The notes: generated by a model not told the origin, from the letters alone. Shown: positions 20,525 through 30,956, numbered from the stretch's first letter. The stretch: DNA of 64,000 nt from Pseudomonas sp. Irchel s3f7 (GCF_900187615.1 NZ_FYDO01000006.1:124001-188000); one strand, 5' to 3'. Made by a program: numbers and translations.

Positions 20525-21172
20525 TCAGTCGATTCCGCCCGTCAGGGTCGTCTGCTCAGCATAGTCGAGGTGTTTGACGAGCTGCGCACGCAGCCGGGCA
20601 CTTACCTCGGCAAATTCAATCGATCCTGCGTGATCGCTCAGCTGGGTCATCGCCAGCCCGGCGTAGCCGCAGGGATTAATCCGTCGAAACGGTTCCAGGT
20701 TCATGTCCACGTTCAGGGCCAGGCCATGAAAGGAACAACCGTGGCGGATCCGTAGACCCAGGGAAGCGATTTTCGCCCCATTGACATAGACACCCGGCGC
20801 GTCAGGCTTGGCCGCGGCGGTGACACCGTAACTGGCCAGCAGCTCGATCAGGCATTGCTCCATCCGGCTGACCAGATCGCGCACGCCAAAGCCGAGCTTG
20901 CGTACATCCAACAGCAGATAAGCCACCAACTGGCCGGGGCCGTGGTAAGTCACCTGGCCACCACGATCAACCTGCACCACCGGAATATCGCCGGGAACCA
21001 ACAGATGCTCAGCCTTGCCGGCCTGACCCTGGGTAAACACAGGCGGGTGCTCGACCAGCCAGATTTCGTCGGGGGCATCGCTGCCACGTTCGTTGGTGAA
21101 GCGTTGCATGGCGTGCCAGACCGGCTCGTAAGCCATCTGGCCGAGTTCACGAAAGCCCAGCGTGCCAGACAT
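20525..21172 (-). CDS. lipB: Octanoyl-[ACP]:protein N-octanoyltransferase LipB
   Basis: LipB moves octanoate from acyl-carrier protein to lipoyl domains of the 2-oxoacid dehydrogenases and GcvH. The 215-residue protein contains [18 protein letters not shown] (about residues 70-88) and the [16 protein letters not shown] region with the catalytic lysine; the catalytic Cys lies in the later NPCGYAG segment. The start is taken at 21172, where ATG overlaps the ybeD stop (TGATG); a GTG one codon earlier is possible. The order ybeD-lipB-lipA is conserved. Confidence 0.95.
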   Translation of the reverse strand: MSGTLGFRELGQMAYEPVWHAMQRFTNERGSDAPDEIWLVEHPPVFTQGQAGKAEHLLVPGDIPVVQVDRGGQVTYHGPGQLVAYLLLDVRKLGFGVRDLVSRMEQCLIELLASYGVTAAAKPDAPGVYVNGAKIASLGLRIRHGCSFHGLALNVDMNLEPFRRINPCGYAGLAMTQLSDHAGSIEFAEVSARLRAQLVKHLDYAEQTTLTGGID

Positions 21173-21447
21173 CACAACACCATGTGCACGAAACCGGTGG
21201 CCCGTAGTTCGCTGTTGATGTTGTACAGCTGGTCCTGGTCGGTCGCGACGATGTGCAACTGAATCGTGGTGTATTTGCCGTTGCTGCTCTGGCGCTCGTC
21301 AATACGCTCATCATTGATCTTGGCGTACTTGCTGACGATGTCGATGATTCTGTCCTTGTTACCCACGCCGGTGTCGCTGATCACCTTAACCGGGTAATCA
21401 TTGGCAGGGAATTCGATTTTTGGCGCCTTTACTTCAGTATCGGTCAT
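21172..21447 (-). CDS. ybeD: YbeD family protein (DUF493)
   Basis: A 91-residue cytosolic protein of the DUF493 family, recognised by [15 protein letters not shown] and the C-terminal TGFVHMVL. The fold is a ferredoxin-like, ACT-like regulatory domain. Its place just before lipB is conserved and has led to the suggestion that it regulates lipoate attachment, but the mechanism is not known. Its stop overlaps the lipB start. Confidence 0.9.
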   Translation of the reverse strand: MTDTEVKAPKIEFPANDYPVKVISDTGVGNKDRIIDIVSKYAKINDERIDERQSSNGKYTTIQLHIVATDQDQLYNINSELRATGFVHMVL

Positions 21448-21530
21448 GGCGTAACGGCCTCGTAAGCGTAAGCCGTGGCGACGGCAAAACCCCGCGCCGG
21501 ATCAGCGCAGGGCCTTGCAGGTGCACACTA

Positions 21531-22688
21531 TCAGTTGAACAAGCCGTAGAAGAATAGACGGATGCTATCCCACATGCGGCGGAAGATACCACCCTCCTCG
21601 ACAGCGTCCAGGGCGATCAGGTCGGCGCTGTGCACCACTTTGTCGTCCAGTTTCACTTCGACTTTACCGATCACGTCGCCCTTGGCGATTGGCGCAATCA
21701 GTTGCGGGTTCATGGTCATGCTCGCAGCGAGCTTCTTCAGCTGGCCTTTTGGCAGGGTCATGGTCAGGTCTTGCGCCAGGCCGGCCTTGACCTGGTTGGT
21801 CGAGCCTTTCCAGACCGGCGCCTGAGCCAGTTCGGCACCCTTCTGATAGAAGGTCTGGGTTTCGAAGAAGCGGAAACCGTAGGTCAGCAACTTCTGGGTT
21901 TCGGCCGCACGAGCGGTGTCACTGTTGGTACCGAATACCACGGCGATCAGGCGCATGCCATCACGTACCGCCGAGGACACCAGGCAATAGCCCGCTTCGT
22001 CGGTGTGACCGGTTTTCAGACCGTCGACGGTCTTGTCACGCCACAGCAGCAGGTTGCGGTTCGGTTGCTTGATACCGTTCCAGAAGAACTCTTTCTGCGA
22101 GTAGATCGCGTAGTGAGCCGGATCTTCGTGAATGATCGCGCGAGCCAGCGTGGCCATGTCGTGAGCCGACGAGTAGTGCTCAGGGTTTGGCAGACCGGTC
22201 GGGTTCATGAAGTGGCTATTGGTCAGACCCAGGTCGCCAGCGGTTTTGTTCATCATGTCGGCGAACGCGTCTTCGCTTCCGGCGATGTGCTCGGAGAGCG
22301 CAACACTGGCGTCGTTGCCCGACTGGATGATGATGCCGTGCAACAGGTCGCTGACGGTGACTTGCGAACCGACCTTGATGAACATCCGCGAACCGCCTGT
22401 ACGCCAGGCGTTTTCGCTGACGGTCACCGGATCGTTTTCACCGATCTGGCCACGACGGATTTCGAGGGTCGCGATGTACGCAGTCATCAGTTTGGTCAGG
22501 CTGGCTGGCGGCAGACGCTGGTCACCGTTGTTCTCGACCAGCACGTTGCCGCTGCTGGCGTCCATCAGCACGAAGGCTTTGGCGGCCAGTTGAGGTGGCG
22601 ACGGCATCATCTCGACCGCGAAGGCGGCGGGTGAGAGGAGCAGCGGGACTAACAGGAACAGGCGTTTGGCAAAGGTGGTGATGTTCAT
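21531..22688 (-). CDS. dacC: D-alanyl-D-alanine carboxypeptidase DacC (PBP5/6 type)
   Basis: A 385-residue periplasmic enzyme that trims the terminal D-Ala from murein pentapeptides. It has a signal peptide ending PAAFA, then the three penicillin-binding motifs in order: SLTK (in PPASLTKLMT, near residue 65), SGN (in IQSGNDAS) and KTG (in DGLKTGHTDEAG). The C-terminal 20 residues (RMWDSIRLFFYGLFN) form the amphipathic helix that anchors such proteins to the inner membrane. It heads the conserved wall cluster dacC-rlpA-mltB-rodA-mrdA, all transcribed leftward. Confidence 0.95.
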   Translation of the reverse strand: MNITTFAKRLFLLVPLLLSPAAFAVEMMPSPPQLAAKAFVLMDASSGNVLVENNGDQRLPPASLTKLMTAYIATLEIRRGQIGENDPVTVSENAWRTGGSRMFIKVGSQVTVSDLLHGIIIQSGNDASVALSEHIAGSEDAFADMMNKTAGDLGLTNSHFMNPTGLPNPEHYSSAHDMATLARAIIHEDPAHYAIYSQKEFFWNGIKQPNRNLLLWRDKTVDGLKTGHTDEAGYCLVSSAVRDGMRLIAVVFGTNSDTARAAETQKLLTYGFRFFETQTFYQKGAELAQAPVWKGSTNQVKAGLAQDLTMTLPKGQLKKLAASMTMNPQLIAPIAKGDVIGKVEVKLDDKVVHSADLIALDAVEEGGIFRRMWDSIRLFFYGLFN

Positions 22689-22872
22689 CCGTCTCTCGAA
22701 ATCGCTAATGGAAACTGCCCTAGGGCAAAACTAATCAAATAACCTTCTAACGGGTTATCGCGTGTTCAGTTGCTCACTCCAGTCACCCTTGCCGGGCTTT
22801 TGTTCTTCAACGAGTCAACAACCTGGTCCGCCCCCCAAAACCGCAGACGAACCGTCAATCAAGTCCAACGTA

Positions 22873-23880
22873 TTACTCAGTCACAACACTTGGCGAACCG
22901 AGGTTGGCCAGGCGCACACTGTTCTGCACCTGCTGGATTTCACCCGGCGAGCCGATCGGCCCCAGGCGAACCCGATGCAGGGTCTGCTGGTTGCGCACGA
23001 CCGAGCTGATGAACACCGGAGCGCTCACCATCCCGCTGAGCTTCGATCTCAGGAGTTCTGCAGCGTCCGGGTTGGCGAACGCGCCCACCTGCAGATACTG
23101 GCCAGAGGCTGCTGCAGAAGCGTTTTTTTTTGCGTCAAGCGGCACAGGCACCACCGCGGCGGCGTGTTGCTGCGGCGGCGGAGTCCATTGCTCGACAGTG
23201 CCGGCCGAGGCCGTAATCACTGGCGCGCTATTCTGCGCGACTTTCGGTTCGTTGAGCATCAGCGGCGCCGGACGGCCCTTGGCCGCCCACCATTGCTGCG
23301 GATCGATGCCTTCGACCTTGACCCGCGCGGTGCCGGTTTCGGCGTAACCGAGTTTCTTGGCGGCCGCGTAGGACAAATCGATGATCCGGTCCGAGTAGAA
23401 CGGCCCGCGGTCGTTGACGCGCAGGATCACGCTCTTGTTGTTGTCCAGGTTGGTCACCCGAACATAACTCGGCAGCGGCAGTGTCTTGTGCGCGGCACTC
23501 ATGCCGTACAGGTCATACACCTCGCCATTGGCGGTGTTCTGACCGTGGAACTTGGTGCCGTACCAGGACGCCGTACCCGACTGTACGTAGGTCTTGGACT
23601 CTTGCAGCGGAAAGTAGGTCTTGCCCAGCACGGTGTACGGGTTGGCCTTATAAGGGCCGGTGTGCAAGGTCGGTGTGGCGTCCGGGATGCGCGACACATC
23701 GACATCCCACCATGGTGCCCCATCCTTGTGGGCACGGTTGATGTCCAGCCCCGGCGTCGTACGCACGGCAGCGGGAGCCTTCTGGGCAGGCGGACGACTG
23801 GTCGAACAACTGGCGACCAGCAACCCCAGTGCGGCGAATGCCATCAGCCTCAGGGGTTTATTCATAGGCAATGCCCGCAT
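22873..23880 (-). CDS. rlpA: Septal/lateral lytic transglycosylase lipoprotein RlpA
   Basis: RlpA cleaves naked (stem-less) glycan strands; in P. aeruginosa it is needed for daughter-cell separation. The 335-residue precursor has a lipobox LLVASC, a double-psi beta-barrel domain (about residues 98-190) with SGTASWYG and RVNDRGPFYSDRIIDLS, and a C-terminal SPOR domain from about 258 (YLQVGAFANPDAAELL) that binds denuded glycans. Two starts are possible, 23880 (overlapping the mltB stop as TAATG, used here) and 23865; both keep the signal peptide. Confidence 0.93.
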   Translation of the reverse strand: MRALPMNKPLRLMAFAALGLLVASCSTSRPPAQKAPAAVRTTPGLDINRAHKDGAPWWDVDVSRIPDATPTLHTGPYKANPYTVLGKTYFPLQESKTYVQSGTASWYGTKFHGQNTANGEVYDLYGMSAAHKTLPLPSYVRVTNLDNNKSVILRVNDRGPFYSDRIIDLSYAAAKKLGYAETGTARVKVEGIDPQQWWAAKGRPAPLMLNEPKVAQNSAPVITASAGTVEQWTPPPQQHAAAVVPVPLDAKKNASAAASGQYLQVGAFANPDAAELLRSKLSGMVSAPVFISSVVRNQQTLHRVRLGPIGSPGEIQQVQNSVRLANLGSPSVVTE

Positions 23881-24890
23881 TACTTGACGCCCCGTGCTTG
23901 AACCAGTTGTTCAGACAGTTGATGTACGGCCATGGCGTACATCACGCTGCGGTTATAACGCGTGATCGCGTAGAAATTCTTCAGGCCCATCCAGTATTCC
24001 GGGCCATTGTCGCCTTCCAGCCGGAAAGCCGTAACCGGCATATCATCGCGCAGCGCATCATGACTTGACCACCCCAGGACTCGCAACTCCCCAACGGTTT
24101 TCACAGGCTCGATGCCCGTGGTCAGACCTTCGTCCACCTGATCGCCGCGTGCATCGGCGCGGCTGACCACCGGTTCGCCGGCGACCCAGCCGTGACGCTT
24201 GAAGTAACTGGCAACGCTGCCAATGGCATCGTCCGGATTGTTCCAGATATTGATGTGGCCATCGCCGTCGAAATCCACCGCATAAGCGCGGAAACTGCTC
24301 GGCATGAATTGCGGCAACCCCATCGCACCGGCGTAAGAGCCTTTAAGTGTCAACGGATCGACTTGCTCTTCACGGGCCAGCAGCAAGAACTCACGCAGTT
24401 CCTTGCGGAAAAATTCGGCACGGGGAGGATAGTCGAAACCCAGGGTCGACAAGGCATCAATGACGCGGTAATTACCGGTATTGCGCCCGAAAAAGGTCTC
24501 AACGCCGATGATCGAGACGATGACCTGAGCCGGCACGCCGTATTCCTGCTCGGCGCGCGCCAGCACCGCTTCGTGCTGACGCCAGAAGTCCACACCGCGG
24601 GCAATGCGCGCGTCGGTAATGAACATCGGGCGATATTCATGCCACTGCTTGACCCGCTCCGCAGGTTTGGAAATGGCATCCAGAATCGACTGTTTGCGCT
24701 CGGCTTCGCGGAACACACCCATCAGTTGTTCACCGGCGAACCCGTAATCGCGGGTCATTTCACCGACGAATTCGGCCACCTGGGGTGAACCTTCGTAATC
24801 GCCGGCCAATGCTGTCTGCATTGTGCCAAGGATGCTCACCAGGCCGACCCATGGCGCGTATCGAGTCGCCCAGCCACGCATTACTTGCAT
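23880..24890 (-). CDS. mltB: Lytic murein transglycosylase B
   Basis: A 336-residue exported SLT_2-domain enzyme. IIGVETFFGRNTG holds the catalytic glutamate, and GAMGLPQFMPSSF and DFDGDGHINIW are diagnostic. Unlike the transglycosylase at 16966 it lacks a peptidoglycan-binding tail and a clear lipobox; the signal ends near MQTALA, so a soluble periplasmic form (the SltB1 type) is likely. The ATG at 24890, preceded by AAGGTGAAG, is chosen over a GTG at 24926 that would overlap rodA. Its place after rodA links it to wall elongation. Confidence 0.92.
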   Translation of the reverse strand: MQVMRGWATRYAPWVGLVSILGTMQTALAGDYEGSPQVAEFVGEMTRDYGFAGEQLMGVFREAERKQSILDAISKPAERVKQWHEYRPMFITDARIARGVDFWRQHEAVLARAEQEYGVPAQVIVSIIGVETFFGRNTGNYRVIDALSTLGFDYPPRAEFFRKELREFLLLAREEQVDPLTLKGSYAGAMGLPQFMPSSFRAYAVDFDGDGHINIWNNPDDAIGSVASYFKRHGWVAGEPVVSRADARGDQVDEGLTTGIEPVKTVGELRVLGWSSHDALRDDMPVTAFRLEGDNGPEYWMGLKNFYAITRYNRSVMYAMAVHQLSEQLVQARGVK

Positions 24891-24907
24891 TGAAATCTTC
24901 ACCTTAT

Positions 24908-26053
24908 TCAAACCTGCGCGATCCACTTGCGATGGGTATGGATCGACATCAAAACCCCAAACGCTGACAGCAGCGTCACCAGCGAAGTTCCTCCGTAGCT
25001 AATGAACGGCAACGGCACCCCCACCACCGGCAACAGGCCACTGACCATACCGATGTTGACGAAAACATAAACAAAAAACGTCATGGTCAAAGCGCCCGCG
25101 AGCAATTTGCCGAACAATGTCTGGGCCTGGGCGGTAATCACCAGGCCACGGCCGATCAGCAGCAGGTAGATCAGCAGAAGCGCACAGATGCCCACCAGAC
25201 CGAACTCTTCACCCAACACGGCGATGATAAAGTCGGTGTGGCTTTCGGGCAGGAAGTCCAGGTGCGACTGGGTGCCGAGCAGCCAGCCCTTGCCGAACAC
25301 ACCGCCGGAACCGATGGCGGCTTTGGACTGGATGATGTTCCACCCCGTGCCTAACGGGTCACTTTCCGGGTCGAGGAACGTGAGGACACGCTGCTTCTGG
25401 TAATCGTGCATCACGAAATACCACATGGCCACGGACACCGGCACGGCGGCCGCGAGCACGCTGAGGATCCAGCGCCAGCGCAGGCCGCCCATGAACAGCA
25501 CGAAGGCGCCCCCCGCCAGAATCAGCAATGAAGTGCCGAGGTCGGGCTGACGCACGATCAGGATGAATGGCAAACCGATCAGAAACAGGCTCACCCCTAC
25601 ATGTTTGAGTTGCGGCGGCAAGGTGCGCTTGGACAGGTACCAGGCGATGGTCGCCGGCATCAGGATCTTCATGAACTCCGAAGGCTGGAAACGGATCACC
25701 CCGGGAATATTGATCCAGCGCGTGGCGCCCATGGCGTTGTGGCCCATGATGTCGACCACTACCAGCAACAGCACGCCGAGCACATAACCCACCGGAACCC
25801 AGCGGGCCATGAAGCGTGGTTCGAACTGGGCGATGACGATCATCGACACCAGGCCGATGCCGAACGACGTGGCCTGTTTGGCCAGCAAGTCCCAGCTTTT
25901 GCCGCTGGCCGAATAAAGCACGAACAGGCTGCCCGCCGCGAGCGTCAGCAGCAGGATCAGCAATGGGCCATCGATGTGCAGGCGCTGCAACAGCGTCGCA
26001 CGACGACGCATCACATCCTCGCTCGAGAGCATGCGATCGAAATTATTCTTCAC
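24908..26053 (-). CDS. rodA: Rod-shape SEDS glycosyltransferase RodA
   Basis: RodA polymerises lipid II into glycan strands in the elongasome, paired with the transpeptidase PBP2 encoded just upstream. The 381-residue protein has about ten membrane helices and the SEDS signature GVPLPFISYGGTSLV near the C-terminus. Translation seems to start at a GTG overlapping the last codons of mrdA by 11 bases, implying translational coupling and equal stoichiometry of the two partners. Confidence 0.96.
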   Translation of the reverse strand: MKNNFDRMLSSEDVMRRRATLLQRLHIDGPLLILLLTLAAGSLFVLYSASGKSWDLLAKQATSFGIGLVSMIVIAQFEPRFMARWVPVGYVLGVLLLVVVDIMGHNAMGATRWINIPGVIRFQPSEFMKILMPATIAWYLSKRTLPPQLKHVGVSLFLIGLPFILIVRQPDLGTSLLILAGGAFVLFMGGLRWRWILSVLAAAVPVSVAMWYFVMHDYQKQRVLTFLDPESDPLGTGWNIIQSKAAIGSGGVFGKGWLLGTQSHLDFLPESHTDFIIAVLGEEFGLVGICALLLIYLLLIGRGLVITAQAQTLFGKLLAGALTMTFFVYVFVNIGMVSGLLPVVGVPLPFISYGGTSLVTLLSAFGVLMSIHTHRKWIAQV

Positions 26054-27938
26054 GGGCTGTTGCCTCAGGGCTGATAGGGCTGGCGTATTCAGGCTTCAAC
26101 CGGCCGTTCTGGTCCAGGAGCCAGGCGTCCATGATTTGCCGTACCACTGGCGCTGCGACCCCGGAACCGGACTCACCGTTCTCGACCATTACCGAGACCA
26201 CAATTTTCGGGTCATCGGCGGGCGCGAACCCAACGAACAAGGCGTGGTCGCGATGACGCTCCTGAACCTTGGAGCGGTCGTACTTCTCGCCCTGCTTGAT
26301 CGCGACCACCTGGGCCGTACCCGACTTGCCAGCAATCCGGTACTGCGCACCGATCGCGGCCTTGCGCGCCGTACCGCGGGCACCGTGCATCACCTGCTGC
26401 ATGCCATGGTTGACCTTGTTCCAGTCCGACGGGTCGCGCAGGATGATGTCCGGCACCGGATTCTCATCCACCGGTTTCACGCCTTCGATGGTCTTGGCCA
26501 GGTGCGGACGGTTCCAGACGCCTTTGTTGGCGACCAGGGCGGTGGCCTGGGCCAGTTGCAACGGGGTCGACTGCATATAGCCCTGGCCGATCCCGAGAAT
26601 CAGCGTTTCACCCGGGAACCACGCCTGTCGACGGGTCGCACGCTTCCATTCGCGGGACGGCATCAGTCCCGGCGACTCTTCGAACATGTCCAGCGAGACT
26701 TTTTGGCCGATGCCGAACTTGGTCATGTACGCCGACAGCCGATCGATCCCAAGCTTGTGCGCCAGATCATAGAAGTAGGTGTCGTTGGAACGCATGATCG
26801 CCGTATCGAGGTCGACGAAGCCGTCACCGGTGCGGTTCCAGTTACGGTATTTGTGATCGTAGTTGGGCAGCATGTAGTAACCCGGGTCGAACACCCGGGA
26901 CGACGCCGTCACCACGCCTGCGTCCAGGCCGGCAATCGCCACCGCTGGTTTGATCGTCGAACCCGGCGGGTACAAGCCGCGCAATACGCGGTTGAAGAGC
27001 GGCCGGTCGATGGAATCACGCAGTTCGGAATAGGCCTTGAAACTGATGCCGGTGACAAACAGGTTCGGGTCGAAACTCGGCTGGCTGACCATCGCCAGCA
27101 CTTCGCCGGTTTTCGGGTCCAGCGCAACCACCGCACCACGACGACCGCCCAGCGCCGCTTCGGCGGCTTCCTGCAATTTGATGTCCAGGCTCAGGACAAT
27201 GTCCTTGCCGGGAATCGGATCGGTACGCTTGAGCACGCGCAATACGCGGCCGCGAGCGTTGGTTTCAACTTCTTCGTAGCCCACCTGGCCGTGCAGTTCA
27301 GGCTCGTAGAAGCGCTCGATGCCGGTTTTGCCGATGTGGTGGGTGCCGCTGTAATTGACCGGATCGAGGGTCTTGAGCTCTTTCTCGTTGATCCGCCCCA
27401 TGTAACCGACCGAGTGCGCGAAGTGCGCACCCTGCGGATAGTGACGCACCAGTTGCGCAACCACTTCCACCCCAGGCAGGCGGAACTGGTTCACGGCGAT
27501 CCGGGCGATCTGCTCTTCGCTCAGCTCAAACAGGATAGGCACCGGCTCGAATGGTCGACGCCCCTGACGCATGCGCTTCTCGAAAATCACCCGATCATCG
27601 GGCGTCAGCTCCAGCACTTCGACGATCACGTCGAGCACTTTTTGCCAATCGCCGGAACGTTCGCGGGTCATGCTCAGGCTGAAGCTGGGCCGGTTGTCGG
27701 CAATCACCACGCCATTACGGTCGAAGATCAAACCGCGAGTCGGCGGAATCGGCTGCACATGGACGCGGTTGTTTTCCGACAGCGTCGAGTGGTACTCGTA
27801 CTGGATCACTTGCAGGAAATACAAACGCGCGATCAGCACGCAGATCAGCACCACCACCGCAATTGCCCCGAACACGACGCGACCACGCACCAGACGGGCG
27901 TCTTTTTCGTGGTCCTTGATGCGGATCGGTTGAGACAT
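26043..27938 (-). CDS. mrdA: Penicillin-binding protein 2 (peptidoglycan transpeptidase MrdA)
   Basis: A 631-residue class B PBP that cross-links lateral wall peptidoglycan. One N-terminal membrane anchor (about residues 23-43, VVFGAIAVVVLICVLIARL), a pedestal domain, then the transpeptidase motifs: PGSTIKP with the active-site serine, SND (in MRSNDTYFYDLA) and KSG (in AGKSGTAQV). The start at 27938 gives a protein close to the 633 residues of E. coli PBP2; the frame is open to 27989 without family-like sequence. It overlaps rodA and follows rlmH closely. Confidence 0.96.
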   Translation of the reverse strand: MSQPIRIKDHEKDARLVRGRVVFGAIAVVVLICVLIARLYFLQVIQYEYHSTLSENNRVHVQPIPPTRGLIFDRNGVVIADNRPSFSLSMTRERSGDWQKVLDVIVEVLELTPDDRVIFEKRMRQGRRPFEPVPILFELSEEQIARIAVNQFRLPGVEVVAQLVRHYPQGAHFAHSVGYMGRINEKELKTLDPVNYSGTHHIGKTGIERFYEPELHGQVGYEEVETNARGRVLRVLKRTDPIPGKDIVLSLDIKLQEAAEAALGGRRGAVVALDPKTGEVLAMVSQPSFDPNLFVTGISFKAYSELRDSIDRPLFNRVLRGLYPPGSTIKPAVAIAGLDAGVVTASSRVFDPGYYMLPNYDHKYRNWNRTGDGFVDLDTAIMRSNDTYFYDLAHKLGIDRLSAYMTKFGIGQKVSLDMFEESPGLMPSREWKRATRRQAWFPGETLILGIGQGYMQSTPLQLAQATALVANKGVWNRPHLAKTIEGVKPVDENPVPDIILRDPSDWNKVNHGMQQVMHGARGTARKAAIGAQYRIAGKSGTAQVVAIKQGEKYDRSKVQERHRDHALFVGFAPADDPKIVVSVMVENGESGSGVAAPVVRQIMDAWLLDQNGRLKPEYASPISPEATAREE

Positions 27939-27948
27939 GAGGGCAGAA

Positions 27949-28416
27949 CTACTTGTGGTAAGGGTGACCGGACAGCACGGTCCAGGCACGGTACAACTGT
28001 TCGCCGATCAGAATCCGCACCAGCGGGTGCGGCAATGTCAGCGGCGACAACGACCAGCGCTGATCGGCCCGGGCACAGACTTCCGGCGCCAGCCCTTCGG
28101 GGCCGCCGACCATGAAGTTCACGGTGCGCGAGTCCAGCCGCCAGCGATCGAGTTCGACCGCCAGCTGCTCGGTACTCCAGGGCTTGCCATGGACTTCGAG
28201 AGTGACGACACGCTCGTTCGGCCCGACCTTGGCCAGCATGGCTTCGCCTTCCTGACGGATGAAGCGCGCCACGTCGGCGTTCTTGCCACGGGTGTTGAGC
28301 GGTATTTCCACCAGTTCCAGCGCCAGCTCGGACGGAAGACGCTTGGCATATTCATGCCAGCCTTCTTCCACCCACTTGGGCATGCGGGAGCCGACGGCGA
28401 TCAGTCGCAGTCGCAC
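27949..28416 (-). CDS. rlmH: 23S rRNA (pseudouridine1915-N3)-methyltransferase RlmH
   Basis: A 155-residue SPOUT-fold enzyme that methylates pseudouridine 1915 in helix 69 of 23S rRNA on assembled 70S ribosomes. The [12 protein letters not shown]-binding knot motif (about residues 101-109) and the C-terminal [16 protein letters not shown] are diagnostic. The start codon is GTG. It sits 9 bases after rsfS and 10 bases before mrdA; the rsfS-rlmH-mrdA order is widely conserved and links ribosome and wall genes on one transcript. Confidence 0.95.
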   Translation of the reverse strand: MRLRLIAVGSRMPKWVEEGWHEYAKRLPSELALELVEIPLNTRGKNADVARFIRQEGEAMLAKVGPNERVVTLEVHGKPWSTEQLAVELDRWRLDSRTVNFMVGGPEGLAPEVCARADQRWSLSPLTLPHPLVRILIGEQLYRAWTVLSGHPYHK

Positions 28417-28425
28417 AGCCGTTCC

Positions 28426-28920
28426 TTATTCCTGGTCTTTGTTGAGCTTGGTGAAATGCTCGTGACCGACTTCAGGGCTGTGGTGTTTGCCATCAGCGGC
28501 ACGGCTCTGCTCGGCACCTTTCCACAGGCGCTCCAGGTCGTAGAACTGACGGGCGTTGGAGGTCATCATGTGGACGATCACGTCATCCATGTCCAGCAAC
28601 ACCCAGTCGCTGTCGCCCTTGCCTTCTTCACCCAGCGGCTTGATGCCCAGGGCTTTGACCGCTTCGCGGACCTTGTCCAGCATCGCGCCGATCTGGCGGT
28701 TGGAGGTACCGGTGGCGATGATCATGAAGTCGGTGATGCTCTGCTTGTCGCGGACATCGATGACCAACACGTCCTGGGCCTTGACGTCTTCCAGGGCCGC
28801 GACGGCGATCTTGACCAGTTCGTCGCCTTTAGGCGGCTCGGCGGCAAGGACCTTCTCAGGCAGCGGAGCACTCTTGAACGTGCCTTTACGCTTAACTTTG
28901 TTTACGTCGTTGTTCGTCAT
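28426..28920 (-). CDS. rsfS: Ribosomal silencing factor RsfS
   Basis: RsfS binds uL14 on the 50S subunit and blocks subunit joining when nutrients are low. The 164-residue protein is a DUF143/Iojap domain (about residues 35-140) with VIDVRDKQSITDFMIIATG and SDWVLLDMDDVIVHMM. The first 30 and last 25 residues are low-conservation extensions that many pseudomonad homologues share, so it is longer than the about 105-residue E. coli protein. It is followed closely by rlmH. Confidence 0.94.
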   Translation of the reverse strand: MTNNDVNKVKRKGTFKSAPLPEKVLAAEPPKGDELVKIAVAALEDVKAQDVLVIDVRDKQSITDFMIIATGTSNRQIGAMLDKVREAVKALGIKPLGEEGKGDSDWVLLDMDDVIVHMMTSNARQFYDLERLWKGAEQSRAADGKHHSPEVGHEHFTKLNKDQE

Positions 28921-28993
28921 ATAAAACTCGTTTTGCTCGTTTGTTCGGGCGCTTCAATACACGTTGTTGCCACGTGCCTTGAGGCACTCCTAT

Positions 28994-29683
28994 TCAGTTC
29001 GACGCACGGTAGAGTCCGTGCGCATCGATGTAGGCCAGGACCGCGTCGGGCACCAGGAAACGTACCGACTTACCGCTGGCCAGCAGTTGACGGATCTGGG
29101 TGGCGGATACCGCGAGCGGTGTCTGCCAGACGAATGCAATCTGTCCGCTCGGCCCTTTGAGGGCCAGCGGGTCGCTCACCGAGCGCGCTGCCAGCAGGTT
29201 GCGCAAGGCATCCGGCGGTTCGCTGTCGGCATCCGGGCGTTGCAACACCAGGATATGGCAATGCTGGAGCAACTCTTCCCAGCGGTGCCAAGTGGGCAGG
29301 CCGCAAAATGCGTCCCAGCCCAAAAGCAGAAAAACCTGGTCCTGCGCGGCCAGCTCGGCGCGCATCAGTTCCAGGGTATCAATGGTGTAGGACGGTTTGT
29401 CCCGCTGCAATTCGCGGGCATCCACCACCAACGGTGCCACACCGGCCACCGCGCACTCGACCATCGCCAGACGGTCTTCGGCCGATACCTGCGGCGTACC
29501 CCGATGAGGTGGCCTGGCACTGGGTGTCAGACGCAGCTCATCGAGCGCCAGGGTTTCGGCGACTTCCAGTGCACCGCGCAAATGGCCGATGTGCACCGGG
29601 TCGAACGTTCCGCCCAGCACGCCAATGCGCCGAGGTGCTGGCTCGCTGGCGGTCAACGGGGCTGACGGGTCGTGATCGCCCAA
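28994..29683 (-). CDS. nadD: Nicotinate-nucleotide adenylyltransferase NadD
   Basis: NadD makes deamido-NAD from nicotinate mononucleotide and ATP. The 229-residue protein has [11 protein letters not shown] (about residues 24-34) and the C-terminal SATQIR, the paired nucleotidyltransferase signatures. The apparent start is TTG directly after the proA stop; the first 18 residues are poorly conserved, so a later start is possible. It lies between proA and rsfS in the usual order. Confidence 0.93.
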   Translation of the reverse strand: MGDHDPSAPLTASEPAPRRIGVLGGTFDPVHIGHLRGALEVAETLALDELRLTPSARPPHRGTPQVSAEDRLAMVECAVAGVAPLVVDARELQRDKPSYTIDTLELMRAELAAQDQVFLLLGWDAFCGLPTWHRWEELLQHCHILVLQRPDADSEPPDALRNLLAARSVSDPLALKGPSGQIAFVWQTPLAVSATQIRQLLASGKSVRFLVPDAVLAYIDAHGLYRASN

Positions 29684-29684
29684 G

Positions 29685-30956
29685 TCAGACCGGCTCCTGT
29701 CCGCGCAACTGTCCGTCGCCGACCACGATGTACTTCTCGCAGGTCAATCCTTCGAGACCCACCGGGCCGCGGGCGTGCAGCTTATCAGTAGAAATGCCGA
29801 TCTCGGCACCCAATCCGTATTCAAAGCCATCGGCGAAGCAGGTCGGGGTGTTGATCATCACCGACGACGAGTCGACTTCAGCCACGAAACGCCGGGTGTC
29901 GCCCTGGTGTTCGCTGACAATCGAATCGGTGTGGTGCGAGCCGTAATGGTTGATGTGCTCGATGGCCTGATCCAGCCCTTCGACCACGCGGATCGACAAA
30001 ATCGCCGCCAGGTACTCGGTGTTCCAGTCATCTTCACTGGCCGGTACGGCTTCGATGATCGCCCGAGTGCGCTCACAGCCGCGCAGTTCGACGCCTTTTT
30101 CGCGGAACTGGGCCGCCATCGCCGGCAGAAAATCCTTGGCAACCGTTTGATCGACCAGCAGCGTTTCCATGGCACCGCAGATGCCATAACGGTAAGTCTT
30201 GGCGTTGAACGCAATGCGCTGGGCTTTCGCCAGGTCGGCGTGCTCGCTCACATAAACGTGGCAGATACCGTCCAGATGCTTGATCACAGGTACGCGGGCA
30301 TCGCGGCTGACACGCTCGATCAAGCCACGACCACCGCGAGGCACGATGACGTCGACGTATTCAGGCATGGTGATCAGCGCGCCAACGGCGGCACGATCCG
30401 TGGTTTCGACCACTTGCACCACGGCAGCTGGCAAATCCGCTTCGGCCAGACCACGCTGAATGCACGCGGCGATGGCACGATTGGAGTGAATCGCCTCGGA
30501 ACCGCCGCGCAGGATGGTCGCATTGCCGGATTTCAGACACAGGCTGGCGGCATCGATGGTCACGTTCGGCCGGGATTCGTAGATGATCCCGATCACGCCC
30601 AGCGGAACACGCATTTTGCCGACCTGGATGCCCGACGGACGGAAGCTCATGTCACGAATCGCCCCGACCGGGTCCGGCAGTGCCGCGACCTGGCGCAGGC
30701 CGACGATCATGCCGTCGATCCGCGCAGGGGTCAGCGCCAAGCGTTCCAGCAAGGCTGGCTCCAGACCATTGGCGCGACCAGCCGCCAGATCCTGCTCATT
30801 GGCAGCGGTCAGCTCGGCGCGAGCAGCGTCCAGCGCGTTGGCGGCAGCCTGCAGGGCGCGGTTTTTTTGCGCGGTGCTGGCACGGCCGATCACGCGGGAG
30901 GCTTCGCGGGCAGCGCGACCCAAGCGGGTCATGTAGTCAAGAACGGACTCAGTCAT
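29685..30956 (-). CDS. proA: Gamma-glutamyl phosphate reductase ProA
   Basis: ProA reduces glutamyl-5-phosphate to glutamate-5-semialdehyde in proline synthesis. The 423-residue aldehyde-dehydrogenase-fold enzyme has the [11 protein letters not shown] segment bearing the catalytic cysteine and the C-terminal [15 protein letters not shown]. It is the first gene of the leftward run proA-nadD-rsfS-rlmH. On the minus strand a TATAAT (31011-31006) lies about 50 bases before the start and may be its -10 box, though the -35 match is poor. Confidence 0.95.
   Translation of the reverse strand: MTESVLDYMTRLGRAAREASRVIGRASTAQKNRALQAAANALDAARAELTAANEQDLAAGRANGLEPALLERLALTPARIDGMIVGLRQVAALPDPVGAIRDMSFRPSGIQVGKMRVPLGVIGIIYESRPNVTIDAASLCLKSGNATILRGGSEAIHSNRAIAACIQRGLAEADLPAAVVQVVETTDRAAVGALITMPEYVDVIVPRGGRGLIERVSRDARVPVIKHLDGICHVYVSEHADLAKAQRIAFNAKTYRYGICGAMETLLVDQTVAKDFLPAMAAQFREKGVELRGCERTRAIIEAVPASEDDWNTEYLAAILSIRVVEGLDQAIEHINHYGSHHTDSIVSEHQGDTRRFVAEVDSSSVMINTPTCFADGFEYGLGAEIGISTDKLHARGPVGLEGLTCEKYIVVGDGQLRGQEPV

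Noticed and set aside
16966..24890. The two MltB-type transglycosylase genes as a recent duplication
   Set aside because: They differ in length, in the C-terminal peptidoglycan-binding domain and in the signal type, and both positions are conserved in P. aeruginosa as I recall, so they are old paralogues.
25974..28115. A 713-codon open frame on the plus strand
   Set aside because: It is antisense to mrdA and overlaps rodA and rlmH; the translation is Arg/His/Gln-rich with no domain-like pattern.
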